Origin: Halarcobacter bivalviorum
GTDB lineage: Bacteria; Campylobacterota; Campylobacteria; Campylobacterales; Arcobacteraceae
Reading direction: 5' to 3'
Length of the DNA: 64,000 bases
Assembly: GCF_003346815.1 (NCBI RefSeq)
Contig: NZ_CP031217.1
Coordinates: forward strand, 2,604,001 to 2,668,000
Shown: positions 33,182-41,498 of the stretch, piece by piece
Position numbering within the stretch: position 1 is the stretch's first letter
Layout: each line of letters starts with the position of its first letter
Program-made: the position numbers and the translations under genes
The notes under the pieces: model-generated
Seen by the model: only the letters and a program-made list of their open reading frames with translations
Told to the model about the DNA's origin: nothing
The model's database searches: none

Positions 33182-34486
33182 ATGAAAAAAGATATCTACA
33201 GACCATTTTTTGATAAAAATACTCAAACTCTAGATTTTATTAGATATAACACTATAGGTAAAAGCAAAAATGAATATTTTGATTATACTGCTTCAGGACT
33301 TGCCTTTAGACAAATAGAGAATAGAATTAGAGATGTTCTTGAAACATATGCTAATACTCACTCTAAAGAGTCTTTAAATGCAAATATAACTAACCAATAC
33401 TATTTAGAAGCAATTGATTCTTTATGCTCAAGCTTAGAACTAAATGAAGAGTTTACAGTTATACCTACTGGATGTGGGGCAACTGCTGCAATAAAAAAAT
33501 TTCAAGAGCTTATTGGAGTATATATTCCACCGGCAACTTTAAAAAGATTTGGAATCTCTGTTGCTAAAAAAAAGCTTCCTCTTATTATTGTAGGACCTTA
33601 TGAACACCATTCAAATGAAGTAAGTTATAGGGAAGCTCTTTGTGAAGTACAAAGAATTAGACTTACAGATGAAGGTTTAGTTGATTTACGGCAATTAAAA
33701 GAGGTTTTACAAGAGAATAGACATAGAGAGATTATAGGTTGTTTTTGTATTGCCTCAAATGTTACTGGAATTATTACACCTTATGAAGAGATTTCAAGAC
33801 TTTTAAGACTTTATGGAGCAACTGTATGTTTTGATGCAGCAGCTAGTTCTCCTTATATGAATATTCCTTGTGAGTTATACGATGCATTAGTTATGTCTCC
33901 ACATAAACTTTTAGGAGGTCCTGCTAGTTGTGGAATACTTGCAATTAGAAAATCTTTAGTGGATAACTCTTTAGCTCCAACTTTTGCAGGTGGAGGAACT
34001 GTTGCTTATGTAAATGCTCAAGTACAAGAGTATGAAAAAGATATAAGTGCAAGGGAAACTGCTGGAACACCTGGAATAATCCAACTAATTCGTGCAGCAC
34101 TTGCTTATCAACTAAGAAATGAGATAGGTTTTGAATTTATTAAAAAGCAGAAAGAAGAGTTACTTAAACACCTTCTTAAAGGTTTAGATGAGATAGAAGA
34201 TATAACTATTTATGGTAATAAAACAGCTGCAAATATAGGAATTATCTCTTTTAATATTGCAAATTTAAATCCTTATAAAATTTGTGAAAAACTATCATCA
34301 AATAGTGGAATTCAAACAAGAGCAGGTTGTTCTTGTGCTGGACCATATGGACATGATTTATTAGGCAAAACCTCTAAAGAAGAGTTAGAAGAGAAGCCAG
34401 GTTGGTTAAGAATTTCTATCCACTACTCTCAAACAAAAGAGGAAATTGATAGACTTTTAGAGGCTATTAAAGAATCAATAAAATAA
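33182..34486 (+). CDS. Class V aminotransferase / cysteine desulfurase-like enzyme
   Basis: A 434-aa PLP protein of the NifS/SufS-like fold. VCFDAAASSPYMNI and the PLP lysine in MSPHKLLGGPASCGILAI (about 239-256) are clear, and ARETAGTPGIIQLIRAALAY resembles the family's substrate loop. A cysteine in TRAGCSCAGPYG (about 378-389) sits where desulfurases carry the catalytic cysteine. Located after the sulfur operon but behind a terminator. Likely cysteine or selenocysteine desulfuration; exact role unknown. Confidence 0.8.
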   Translation: MKKDIYRPFFDKNTQTLDFIRYNTIGKSKNEYFDYTASGLAFRQIENRIRDVLETYANTHSKESLNANITNQYYLEAIDSLCSSLELNEEFTVIPTGCGATAAIKKFQELIGVYIPPATLKRFGISVAKKKLPLIIVGPYEHHSNEVSYREALCEVQRIRLTDEGLVDLRQLKEVLQENRHREIIGCFCIASNVTGIITPYEEISRLLRLYGATVCFDAAASSPYMNIPCELYDALVMSPHKLLGGPASCGILAIRKSLVDNSLAPTFAGGGTVAYVNAQVQEYEKDISARETAGTPGIIQLIRAALAYQLRNEIGFEFIKKQKEELLKHLLKGLDEIEDITIYGNKTAANIGIISFNIANLNPYKICEKLSSNSGIQTRAGCSCAGPYGHDLLGKTSKEELEEKPGWLRISIHYSQTKEEIDRLLEAIKESIK

Positions 34487-34505
34487 TATCCCAAAGGATA
34501 TTATT
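34482..34505. terminator. Bidirectional terminator
   Basis: Arms AATAATATCC and GGATATTATT around a 4-nt loop, between the class V aminotransferase gene and the convergent DUF4198 gene. Confidence 0.75.
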
Positions 34506-35256
34506 TTACTTCAAATGATAGAGTTGTATCCATTCCTATTTTTTCACAATTAGCATCATTTGTATCTGCTTTATAAGAGGCTTTTAAATACCAAAATCCA
34601 CTCTTTAAAGCTTTGAAAGTAAACTCTCCTTTTAAGTCTGTTTTACTGTAAAATGCCATTCTTGATTCATCTTTTGAGTATGAGTCTAAACTTCCATAAA
34701 CTTCATGTATTTTTAAAGGTTTCCCATCTTTTGTAACTCTAAACTTAATAGGCATTCCCTCTTTAAACTCCGAAGCTTTCACTAAAGGAGTAATCTCTAA
34801 ACCTTTTCCTAAGGCCTTTGTAGCAAACTCTCCATCACTATTTCCTACAACTAAAATTGATTTACCCATTTTAGAATAAATACCACACAGCTCTACTTCT
34901 TTTTGAGTATCTTTTCTTGTTTTATTCATTTCCCATTTTCCATCCGTTGTTTTAATCCAAGCAGTTGGTTTATATGTAGCATTTACAAGATAAGTACCCT
35001 CTTCTAGTTTTTTACCTTCATAATTATAGTTTTCATTTTTTAAAGAAAGAACAAAACTCTCTTTTTCTCCAATTATCTCAATGGGATTAAAAAGCCCTGT
35101 TCTCTTTTCAGAGATTACTTCAGGTACAGGGAAATCATGTCCATAAATTATCTGTGCTTTTAAAACATCATCATTTGAAGCTTTTACCCATAAATCATGA
35201 GAGAAAGCTGTTGTTCCTAGGGCTAAACTTGTTAAAATCATTAAAAATTTTTTCAT
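34501..35256 (-). CDS. DUF4198 periplasmic protein
   Basis: A 251-aa exported protein with signal peptide (1-19). HDLWVKA after the cleavage site and repeated Ig-like strands (TKDGKPLKIHEVYGSLDSYSKDE, YLKASYKADTNDA) fit the DUF4198 family, often found next to TonB receptors and thought to bind metal or carry substrate. The N-terminal histidine after processing is a possible metal ligand. It lies 14 nt downstream of the TonB receptor gene, in the same transcript. Confidence 0.8.
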   Translation of the reverse strand: MKKFLMILTSLALGTTAFSHDLWVKASNDDVLKAQIIYGHDFPVPEVISEKRTGLFNPIEIIGEKESFVLSLKNENYNYEGKKLEEGTYLVNATYKPTAWIKTTDGKWEMNKTRKDTQKEVELCGIYSKMGKSILVVGNSDGEFATKALGKGLEITPLVKASEFKEGMPIKFRVTKDGKPLKIHEVYGSLDSYSKDESRMAFYSKTDLKGEFTFKALKSGFWYLKASYKADTNDANCEKIGMDTTLSFEVK

Positions 35257-35270
35257 CTATTTTTCCTTTT

Positions 35271-37421
35271 TTAAAATTTATATGTCATACTTAATGTAAA
35301 ACCTCTTGGTGAGCCTGGAGTTATCCAAGACCTATCATAACTACTTGCAATATACTCTTTATCAAGAATATTTTCGATATTAAGTTTGAATTTTAAATCC
35401 TTATTTACTTGCCAATAAGAGCTTAAACCAGCTGTTACATAAGAAGGTAAAGTAAAACTATCAATATAGTTTCCTTGTCTTTCTCCCACATAAATAAGAT
35501 TAGTCCCTATTCCATAAGAACCTTTACTAGCTAAATAATCTTCCCACATTAAAACTAGTCCTGCTTTATGTTTTGGGATGTTTGAAAGAGCTTTCCCTTC
35601 TAAATTTACAACTTCTCCAGTCCAATAATCTTTTGCACCTGCTGCATCTTTAGTAACCTCTGTATCTGTAAAAGTATAGTTTGCATTTATTTTGATATTA
35701 TCTGTGATTTTTCCACCTATATCAAACTCTAGACCTTGACTTCTAACCTCTCCTGCAGCTATTGAATAACTTCCACTTGGATCAGAAGCAGTTAAAACAT
35801 TCTCTTTATCAATTCTAAATATTGACAAAGTTGCACCCATCTCTTTATCAGAAGATTCAAACTTTAAACCTGTTTCAAAAGAGATGCCCTCTTCTGCTTC
35901 AAAACTATTTCCATTTACATCAACTCCTGAGTTTGGTCTAAATGATTTGCCTGAAGTTACATACCAAGAGAAATTAGGATTAATAAGATAAGTTAGTCCT
36001 ATTCTAGGAGAAAGAGCATAATCATTTTGAACTAAAGAGCTATCTTTTTTATAATCTTCTAAATCCATCTTTATTTCATCATATCTTAAACCTAAAAGAA
36101 GTCTCCAAGAATCAGAGAAAGCCAATTCATCTTGAACAAATAAAGCCTTTCCTCTTTGCTCTTCATATTTATCTGTACTTAGAGTTCCTTTTCCTCTTGC
36201 TAATACTGTATAAATAGGATTTGAATTAAAATTGTCAATTTGTACTGAGTTATTAAGAGTATACATTAATGAATCTAACTCATAACGATAAGCCTCTACT
36301 CCAAATAAAAGAGTGTTTTTTACACCTTTTATAGTTGAAACATTTTTTATATCTGCTTGTAAAGAGATATCTTCTGAATTATAGTCTCTATATCTAGTAC
36401 GAAGTTTTACACTATCTCCTGTAACATTTACAAAGGGTTTTACCTCTGAGCCTGTTCCATTAAAACGTCCAGTTTTATATGCAACTCCTATTTTTGCACT
36501 CCATGAATCAGAAAAGAAATGTTCTAATCTTAATTGATGCGTATAATTTTGAAGAGTCATATCTCCATCATTTGGATTACCAAAAAAAGTTTTAGGATCA
36601 AGCTTTTCTACATCTTCATTGATTGCTACGATTCCCCTATCTAATGGAGCTTCTTGTCTAATATATTCTCCCATATAAGAGATTGAAGTAGTATCATTAA
36701 GTTCCCAAAGAAAAGAAGGAGCAATAACAAATCTTTGACTTTCAACATAGTCTCGAAAACTTTTTTTCTTTTCTGCTGCAACATTTAGTCTATAAGCAAA
36801 AGAGTCACTTAAAGGTCCTGTAATATCAGAAGCTACTCTATAAAAGTCATCACTTCCTATTAGTGCTTCTACTTTATTCTCTGCTTCAAATTTAGGTTGT
36901 TTTGTTACTATATTTATAGTTCCACCTGGTTCTGAATTTCCATAAAGAGAGCCTGAAGGACCTTTTAAAAACTCTATTCTTTCAATATTTGCAGTATCTC
37001 TTGGAGCATTATAAGCTCTATTATCTGCAAAACCATTTTTAAGAAGACTTATTCCTGAGTTTTCATGCCCTGCAAAACCTCTAATTGAAAAGTTATCCCA
37101 CATTCCTCCAAAGTTATTTTGTCTAGTTACTCCACTTACATAATCTAAACTACTATTTAAATTTACAACATTTAAATCTTCTAAAACTTGATTTGTTAAT
37201 ACTTGGACAGATTGAGCAGTCTCTAATAAAGGGGTATCTGTACGGGTGGCTGAAGTTGGACCTAATTTGTAGTAAGAGTTTTTATTCTCTTCTGAGTCTT
37301 CACTAGTAACGGTTACGGAAGATAAAGTAACGCTACTATCATTTTCTATATCTGCTGAAAATAGTATATTAGAAAAAAATATAAAAGATGCAGCAACTAT
37401 AGAAAGAATTTTCTTTTCCAT
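35271..37421 (-). CDS. TonB-dependent siderophore-type receptor
   Basis: A 716-aa outer-membrane receptor from the ATG at 37421 (AAGGA upstream); nine more codons upstream lack a ribosome binding site. Signal peptide (about 1-22), plug domain (TPLLETAQSVQVLTNQVLEDL; IERIEFLKGPSGSLYGNSEPGGTINIVTK, about 65-180) and a 22-strand barrel ending in the terminal phenylalanine of MTYKF. It resembles ferric siderophore receptors. A Fur-like box and a GCAAC-N3-GTTGC palindrome are upstream. The substrate could also be another metal complex. Confidence 0.9.
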   Translation of the reverse strand: MEKKILSIVAASFIFFSNILFSADIENDSSVTLSSVTVTSEDSEENKNSYYKLGPTSATRTDTPLLETAQSVQVLTNQVLEDLNVVNLNSSLDYVSGVTRQNNFGGMWDNFSIRGFAGHENSGISLLKNGFADNRAYNAPRDTANIERIEFLKGPSGSLYGNSEPGGTINIVTKQPKFEAENKVEALIGSDDFYRVASDITGPLSDSFAYRLNVAAEKKKSFRDYVESQRFVIAPSFLWELNDTTSISYMGEYIRQEAPLDRGIVAINEDVEKLDPKTFFGNPNDGDMTLQNYTHQLRLEHFFSDSWSAKIGVAYKTGRFNGTGSEVKPFVNVTGDSVKLRTRYRDYNSEDISLQADIKNVSTIKGVKNTLLFGVEAYRYELDSLMYTLNNSVQIDNFNSNPIYTVLARGKGTLSTDKYEEQRGKALFVQDELAFSDSWRLLLGLRYDEIKMDLEDYKKDSSLVQNDYALSPRIGLTYLINPNFSWYVTSGKSFRPNSGVDVNGNSFEAEEGISFETGLKFESSDKEMGATLSIFRIDKENVLTASDPSGSYSIAAGEVRSQGLEFDIGGKITDNIKINANYTFTDTEVTKDAAGAKDYWTGEVVNLEGKALSNIPKHKAGLVLMWEDYLASKGSYGIGTNLIYVGERQGNYIDSFTLPSYVTAGLSSYWQVNKDLKFKLNIENILDKEYIASSYDRSWITPGSPRGFTLSMTYKF

Positions 37422-37444
37422 CTGTATCCTTGCTTTTATTTTAT

Positions 37445-37464
37445 GCAACTTGGTTGCAAATAAA
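37445..37464 (-). promoter_or_regulatory. GCAAC-N3-GTTGC palindrome upstream of the TonB receptor
   Basis: Arms GCAAC (37445-37449) and GTTGC (37453-37457) with spacer TTG, followed by AAATAAA. It is nearly the same as the site upstream of the dksA-like gene at 19020, 24 nt from the gene start here versus 34 nt there. Confidence 0.45.
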
Positions 37465-37494
37465 ATAATAGCAAAAATAACTTAGCTATTTCTT

Positions 37495-37513
37495 AATTAT
37501 GATAATAATTATT
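37495..37513 (-). promoter_or_regulatory. Candidate Fur box
   Basis: A 19-nt stretch resembling the Fur consensus of alternating GATAAT / ATTATC units, read here as AATTATGATAATAATTATT. It lies 74-92 nt upstream of the TonB receptor start. Such AT-rich matches are common by chance in this genome, so support is moderate. Confidence 0.45.
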
Positions 37514-37530
37514 AATAATATTTAAAAAGT

Positions 37531-37977
37531 TTAACTTATATATTTTATAATTCTAATATTATCTCTATCTACATTTCTATATTCATCATAAAGTTTTTGA
37601 TATTTTACTTTTTGTTCAAAAGAGATAGGTACTCTAATTGACTTATATTCTACTAGTTTATCATCTTTATAAACTCCACTAATAGTTGCATGAACCCAAT
37701 AAAAACCTCTATCCTTTCTAAGGTTTTTTACAACTCCTTGCCATTGTTCTTTTACAGATAAAGTTTCCCAAAGTTGTCGAAAGACTCTTTTAGGCATATC
37801 AGGATGTCGTAAGATATTATGAGATTGTCCTATTAATTCATCAATCTCATAACCTGAAATTCTTGCAAAAGTTTCATTTGCATAAGTAATATTTCCTCTT
37901 AAATCTGTTCTTGAAATAATTAATTCATCTTTAGGAATTTTTGTTTCTATTAAAAATTCACTCTCTAAGAATTCCAT
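37531..37977 (-). CDS. Single PAS domain protein at the end of the nap operon
   Basis: A 148-aa soluble protein that is essentially one PAS domain of the Aer type: ISRTDLRGNITYANETFARISGYEIDELIGQSHNILRHPDMP (about 21-62), then a PAC-like end. It has no output domain. It starts 5 nt after napD in the same orientation, so it belongs to the nap transcript. In Campylobacterota, soluble Aer-like PAS proteins (CetB) pair with separate signalling proteins for energy taxis; a redox-sensing role linked to nitrate respiration is inferred. Confidence 0.75.
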   Translation of the reverse strand: MEFLESEFLIETKIPKDELIISRTDLRGNITYANETFARISGYEIDELIGQSHNILRHPDMPKRVFRQLWETLSVKEQWQGVVKNLRKDRGFYWVHATISGVYKDDKLVEYKSIRVPISFEQKVKYQKLYDEYRNVDRDNIRIIKYIS

Positions 37978-37982
37978 GATAT

Positions 37983-38360
37983 TTACCTTTTATCAAACTC
38001 TTTAGCAAAACCTTCTAAATTTTTTCTTTTAAGGTCACCTCTATACACAATATCTTCTACTGGTATATCTTCATTTAACATTTTAGGAACAATATCTGAG
38101 TCTTCAAGTACTTCTATATGTTCATCTAACTCATCTTCACTATAAGCCATTTGCATGTCTGCACTTACCACATGAGGAATACTTTCAATTACTCTTAACT
38201 TTTCAAGCTCTTCTTGAACACCATTTCCCTCAATAGTTACAATTACTCTTCCTACCTCATCATGCAAATGATACTCACAGGCTTCACATTTTTTTAAAGA
38301 CTCTACAACTTCATTAATATACTCTGGTCTTGTTTGTACTACTATACTTGAAATATTCAT
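37983..38360 (-). CDS. napD: NapD chaperone
   Basis: A 125-aa protein from the ATG at 38360 (four residues shorter than the longest frame). The N-terminal ferredoxin-like fold ISSIVVQTRPEYINEVVESLKK ... GRVIVTIEGNG is that of NapD, which binds the Tat signal of NapA until the cofactor is inserted. It has an acidic C-terminal extension (about 85-125) longer than in enterobacterial NapD. It lies between napL and the PAS gene in the nap operon. Confidence 0.85.
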   Translation of the reverse strand: MNISSIVVQTRPEYINEVVESLKKCEACEYHLHDEVGRVIVTIEGNGVQEELEKLRVIESIPHVVSADMQMAYSEDELDEHIEVLEDSDIVPKMLNEDIPVEDIVYRGDLKRKNLEGFAKEFDKR

Positions 38361-39304
38361 TTTAAACTCCAAAAATTAATTATTTGACTATCGCTACTTG
38401 CAAAAATTTCATTCTCTGAAAGAAACAAAATTTGTGTCAAAGTTGCATCTTGTCCTGTTAATTTATATAAATACTTTTTACTGCTTGTATTAAACACTAA
38501 AATTTCATTCTCCTCATTAAAAGCAATTGCCCCATATTTTGCATTTTTGCTTAGGGCACAACTATATAAAAGAAAATCAAAATTTAGTGCATATGAACTA
38601 AAACTATCATAGAAAACTGCTTTTCTATCTTGTCCTGCTGTTAAAATTTTTCCTCTTTTAAAATCCACTTGATATACTCTATCTAGATTTAAAGCTTCTA
38701 ACTCTTTTTCTACTACTAAATCACTTGTTTTTAAAATTCTTACAATTCCACTTTCATCTGTTGTAGCTACTTTACTTCTATTTTCATTTAACATAAAATG
38801 AGAAAAAGAGGACTGACTAATCTGACTTAAAAGAATTACTTCATTTCTTTCAATATCAAAAACTCCTAACTGATTACTTAATAGGGCAAAAATAATTTTA
38901 GAGTCACTTAAAAAAGAGGCTCTTTGCATAAAATATTTTTTCTCTATACCAATTAGTTTTTTTAGGTTTTCTTTCTCATATATCCATAAGTTTCTATAAC
39001 CTTTCATCCCTTGCGCAACAATTATTAGCTTATCTTCAAATAAATCTATAGAATAAACCTTTGAAGGAATCATATCTCCCATAAAATCTTTTATTTTAGG
39101 AATCTCAATAGTTTTTACTAGCTCTTTTGTTTTAATATCAAATATCTCAACTGTTCCATTATCTGTACCTGCATACAATAATTCATTATTATAAACCATT
39201 GATTGAACTGCCCCACTAGCTTTTAAACTATAAGTAGGTGCTTTTTGCTCTAACGCATAAGATGAAACAATAAAAAGAATTAATACTAAAACTAATCTAC
39301 TCAT
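38357..39304 (-). CDS. napL: NapL-like beta-propeller protein
   Basis: A 315-aa exported protein: signal peptide (1-17), then WD-type repeats (SMVYNNELLYAGTDNGTVEIFDIKTKE; KVATTDESGIVRILKTSD; KILTAGQDRKAVFYD) forming a beta-propeller. Position between napF and napD is the place of napL in Campylobacterota. NapL's role in nitrate reduction is not essential and not well defined. It overlaps napD by 4 nt and the 86-aa gene by 8 nt. Confidence 0.82.
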   Translation of the reverse strand: MSRLVLVLILFIVSSYALEQKAPTYSLKASGAVQSMVYNNELLYAGTDNGTVEIFDIKTKELVKTIEIPKIKDFMGDMIPSKVYSIDLFEDKLIIVAQGMKGYRNLWIYEKENLKKLIGIEKKYFMQRASFLSDSKIIFALLSNQLGVFDIERNEVILLSQISQSSFSHFMLNENRSKVATTDESGIVRILKTSDLVVEKELEALNLDRVYQVDFKRGKILTAGQDRKAVFYDSFSSYALNFDFLLYSCALSKNAKYGAIAFNEENEILVFNTSSKKYLYKLTGQDATLTQILFLSENEIFASSDSQIINFWSLK

Positions 39305-39557
39305 TTATTTCTAAATCCTCTTTTATTTTTGCCATTTGTTGATGAAGTTCATAAAAGTGTTCATCTGTTACATCATCATCTTTTGACCACTGTACTTCTA
39401 TATCTGATCCATACTCTTCACCCATTAAGGCTAATTGTTTTGAGAAATCTTCCATATCTTTACAAATTACTTGTTTGGTACTCTGCTCATCAGTTAATCT
39501 TATTATCCAACTATTATTATCTGACTCTTCTACATTTGCTTTAAAAATCACTGGCAT
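39297..39557 (-). CDS. Unknown 86-aa protein within the nap operon
   Basis: A small, acidic, soluble protein that I do not recognise; no signal peptide, cysteine or membrane segment. KANVEESDNNSWIIRLTDEQSTKQVICKDMEDFSKQL contains one cysteine only. It lies directly after napF (stop and start adjoin) and overlaps napL by 8 nt, so it is certainly part of the nap transcript. It is not in the classical napAGHBFLD set. It may be a maturation partner; this is not shown. Confidence 0.65.
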   Translation of the reverse strand: MPVIFKANVEESDNNSWIIRLTDEQSTKQVICKDMEDFSKQLALMGEEYGSDIEVQWSKDDDVTDEHFYELHQQMAKIKEDLEINE

Positions 39558-40046
39558 TTATACTCCTTTAACACTTATTGCTTCACTTGGACAAACATTT
39601 ATACAAAATCCACAGTTTGTACATTTATCCTCTAAAACAGAAGGTCTAAACATACCTAGAAATTCAATTGCATCATCTAAGCAGGGATCTTTACAAGAGA
39701 AACACATTGTATTATTCCAACTTAAACACTTTAACATATCTATCTCTACTTTTGCAGATATCTTTTGATTTGAATCTTCTATTAATACCTCATATTCACA
39801 GGCTTTTGCACATTCTCCACAGTAAGTACAACCACCCTTTGAGAAATCAATAATAGGTGTTTTATCTTCTGCAATAACTATTATATCTTCTTCACACAAA
39901 GTGACACAAGGTGCTTCACAACTTGGGCACTCTTTGAAAAAAAGACTTTTGTCTTCATTGTATGGGGGTCTAATAAACTCTACTTGCTCTTCTTTTTTCT
40001 TTGTAAAAGAAGAAGCAAGAGAGTTAAATAACTCTCTTCTTCTCAT
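39558..40046 (-). CDS. napF: NapF ferredoxin-type protein
   Basis: A 162-aa cytoplasmic Fe-S protein. Cysteine clusters for several 4Fe-4S centres appear as CPSCEAPCVTLC, CTYCGECAKAC, CFSCKDPC and CTNCGFCINVCP. The N-terminus RRRELFNSLASSF is typical of NapF. NapF is thought to act in NapA maturation. It lies just after napB, separated by 1 nt. Confidence 0.88.
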   Translation of the reverse strand: MRRRELFNSLASSFTKKKEEQVEFIRPPYNEDKSLFFKECPSCEAPCVTLCEEDIIVIAEDKTPIIDFSKGGCTYCGECAKACEYEVLIEDSNQKISAKVEIDMLKCLSWNNTMCFSCKDPCLDDAIEFLGMFRPSVLEDKCTNCGFCINVCPSEAISVKGV

Positions 40047-40047
40047 A

Positions 40048-40680
40048 TTATTCCATTAAAGTATCTAAACCTTCTGTTAGACTTGTTCCAGTCCAAGAAG
40101 ATTTTTTTGATCCATCTTCACTTGTATAATCAGGTGTAAATGTATTACCAACGATTTCTTTCATCTCACTTTGAGGTGCATGACATTGAGAACAGTTAAA
40201 TCTTGAATTAGATAATTGGTGCATCTCATTGATTGTCACGTATTCTAATTTCTCACTTGAAGTGTTTTCAACTATTTTACCATTTTTTACAATATCACCA
40301 TTCTTAGTTAAAGATGTATCTGGTCTAAAATTAATCATGTGTGATTTTGGATATGGTAATGTTCCAAAAGATTCTGCCACACCTGGAGTATGACAAGAAA
40401 TACACTGATTATTATTAACTGTAATTGGAAGCATTCCTTCTACATCATGAGGAATCATTGGTGGAGCATCTTGGAATGCTCTCGCAATAGTTTTTGATGT
40501 ACTTGGAGCTGCTTTACTATATTTTGTTTCATCAGGTGTTACTTTATCTTCACTATATAAGTCTACTTTTCTAAGTCCTAAAGACTCTTCACTAATTGTA
40601 GGTTGTGCTGTACTACATCCTACAAAGATTAAAAAGGAAGAAGTTGCAAGACCAATACTAATTTTTGTGATTAGTTTCAT
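40048..40680 (-). CDS. napB: Di-haem cytochrome NapB
   Basis: A 210-aa periplasmic electron donor for NapA. Two haem motifs are present: CISCH (in NNQCISCHTPG) and CSQCH (in RFNCSQCHAPQ). The signal segment (1-21) is followed by Cys22 in IFVGCST, which looks like a lipobox, so membrane anchoring is possible and would be unusual. The ATG overlaps the napH stop by 4 nt. Confidence 0.93.
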   Translation of the reverse strand: MKLITKISIGLATSSFLIFVGCSTAQPTISEESLGLRKVDLYSEDKVTPDETKYSKAAPSTSKTIARAFQDAPPMIPHDVEGMLPITVNNNQCISCHTPGVAESFGTLPYPKSHMINFRPDTSLTKNGDIVKNGKIVENTSSEKLEYVTINEMHQLSNSRFNCSQCHAPQSEMKEIVGNTFTPDYTSEDGSKKSSWTGTSLTEGLDTLME

Positions 40681-41498
40681 TTTATTTCTCCTTGTTTTTT
40701 TTGCTCTATCAAATTTCTAATTGAGAAGTTTAGTGCATCATCATCACAAACTTCTACGCATCTAGCACAATTTGTACATTCGCCTGAAAGAACTTGTTCA
40801 CTTGATTTTCCAACCATAAAAAGTACTTGGCTTTCTGGACAAACCTCTTTACATTTCATACATAAAGTACATTTACTTTCATTATGTTCTACTCGAACTA
40901 GACTATATTTCCCAACTAAAGAGTAAAAAGCTCCTAAGGGGCAAATATGTCCACACCATCCATTTTTTAAAACAAAAAGGTCAAAAAGGAAAATGATTAG
41001 CACCGCTGCCCAACCTAGACCTATACCAAAAATTATCCCTCTATGTAACATAGAAATAGGAGATATAAACTCAAATGCAGGAACTGCTAATATAAAAGAT
41101 AGAAGTAAACTTAATCCTAATACCCAATATCTTATAGTTCTACTTGCTGGTTGTCTTTTTTGAATTTGATTAAAACCTAATCTTCTTCGTAAGAAGTTTG
41201 ATAGGTCAGTTACAATATTCATAGGACAAACCCATGAGCAAAATACTCTTCCTCCAACTAAAGCATAGAAAATAAAAATAATCAATGCTCCAATAAAAAT
41301 GTCAGATGCAATTAGTGCTCCTGAGAAAAACATTTGTAAAACAGCATAGGGGTCACTTAAGGGTATTTTCTCTAAAAATACTGAAGTACTTAAATTCCCT
41401 GTTAAAACCTTCCATCCCCAAATGTTTGCTGCAACATAAAGAAATAGTATTGATATTTGAACTACTCTTCTTTGAATTAAATATTTATTCTTAATCAT
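40677..41498 (-). CDS. napH: NapH membrane ferredoxin-type quinol oxidase
   Basis: A 273-aa protein with four membrane segments (about 13-30, 60-80, 122-142, 153-175) and the CSWVCPMN and GHICPLGAFY motifs of the NapH family. At the C-terminus two 4Fe-4S clusters appear: CTLCMKCKEVCP and CTNCARCVEVC. With NapG it passes electrons from menaquinol to NapB. It overlaps napG by 8 nt. Confidence 0.93.
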   Translation of the reverse strand: MIKNKYLIQRRVVQISILFLYVAANIWGWKVLTGNLSTSVFLEKIPLSDPYAVLQMFFSGALIASDIFIGALIIFIFYALVGGRVFCSWVCPMNIVTDLSNFLRRRLGFNQIQKRQPASRTIRYWVLGLSLLLSFILAVPAFEFISPISMLHRGIIFGIGLGWAAVLIIFLFDLFVLKNGWCGHICPLGAFYSLVGKYSLVRVEHNESKCTLCMKCKEVCPESQVLFMVGKSSEQVLSGECTNCARCVEVCDDDALNFSIRNLIEQKKQGEIK

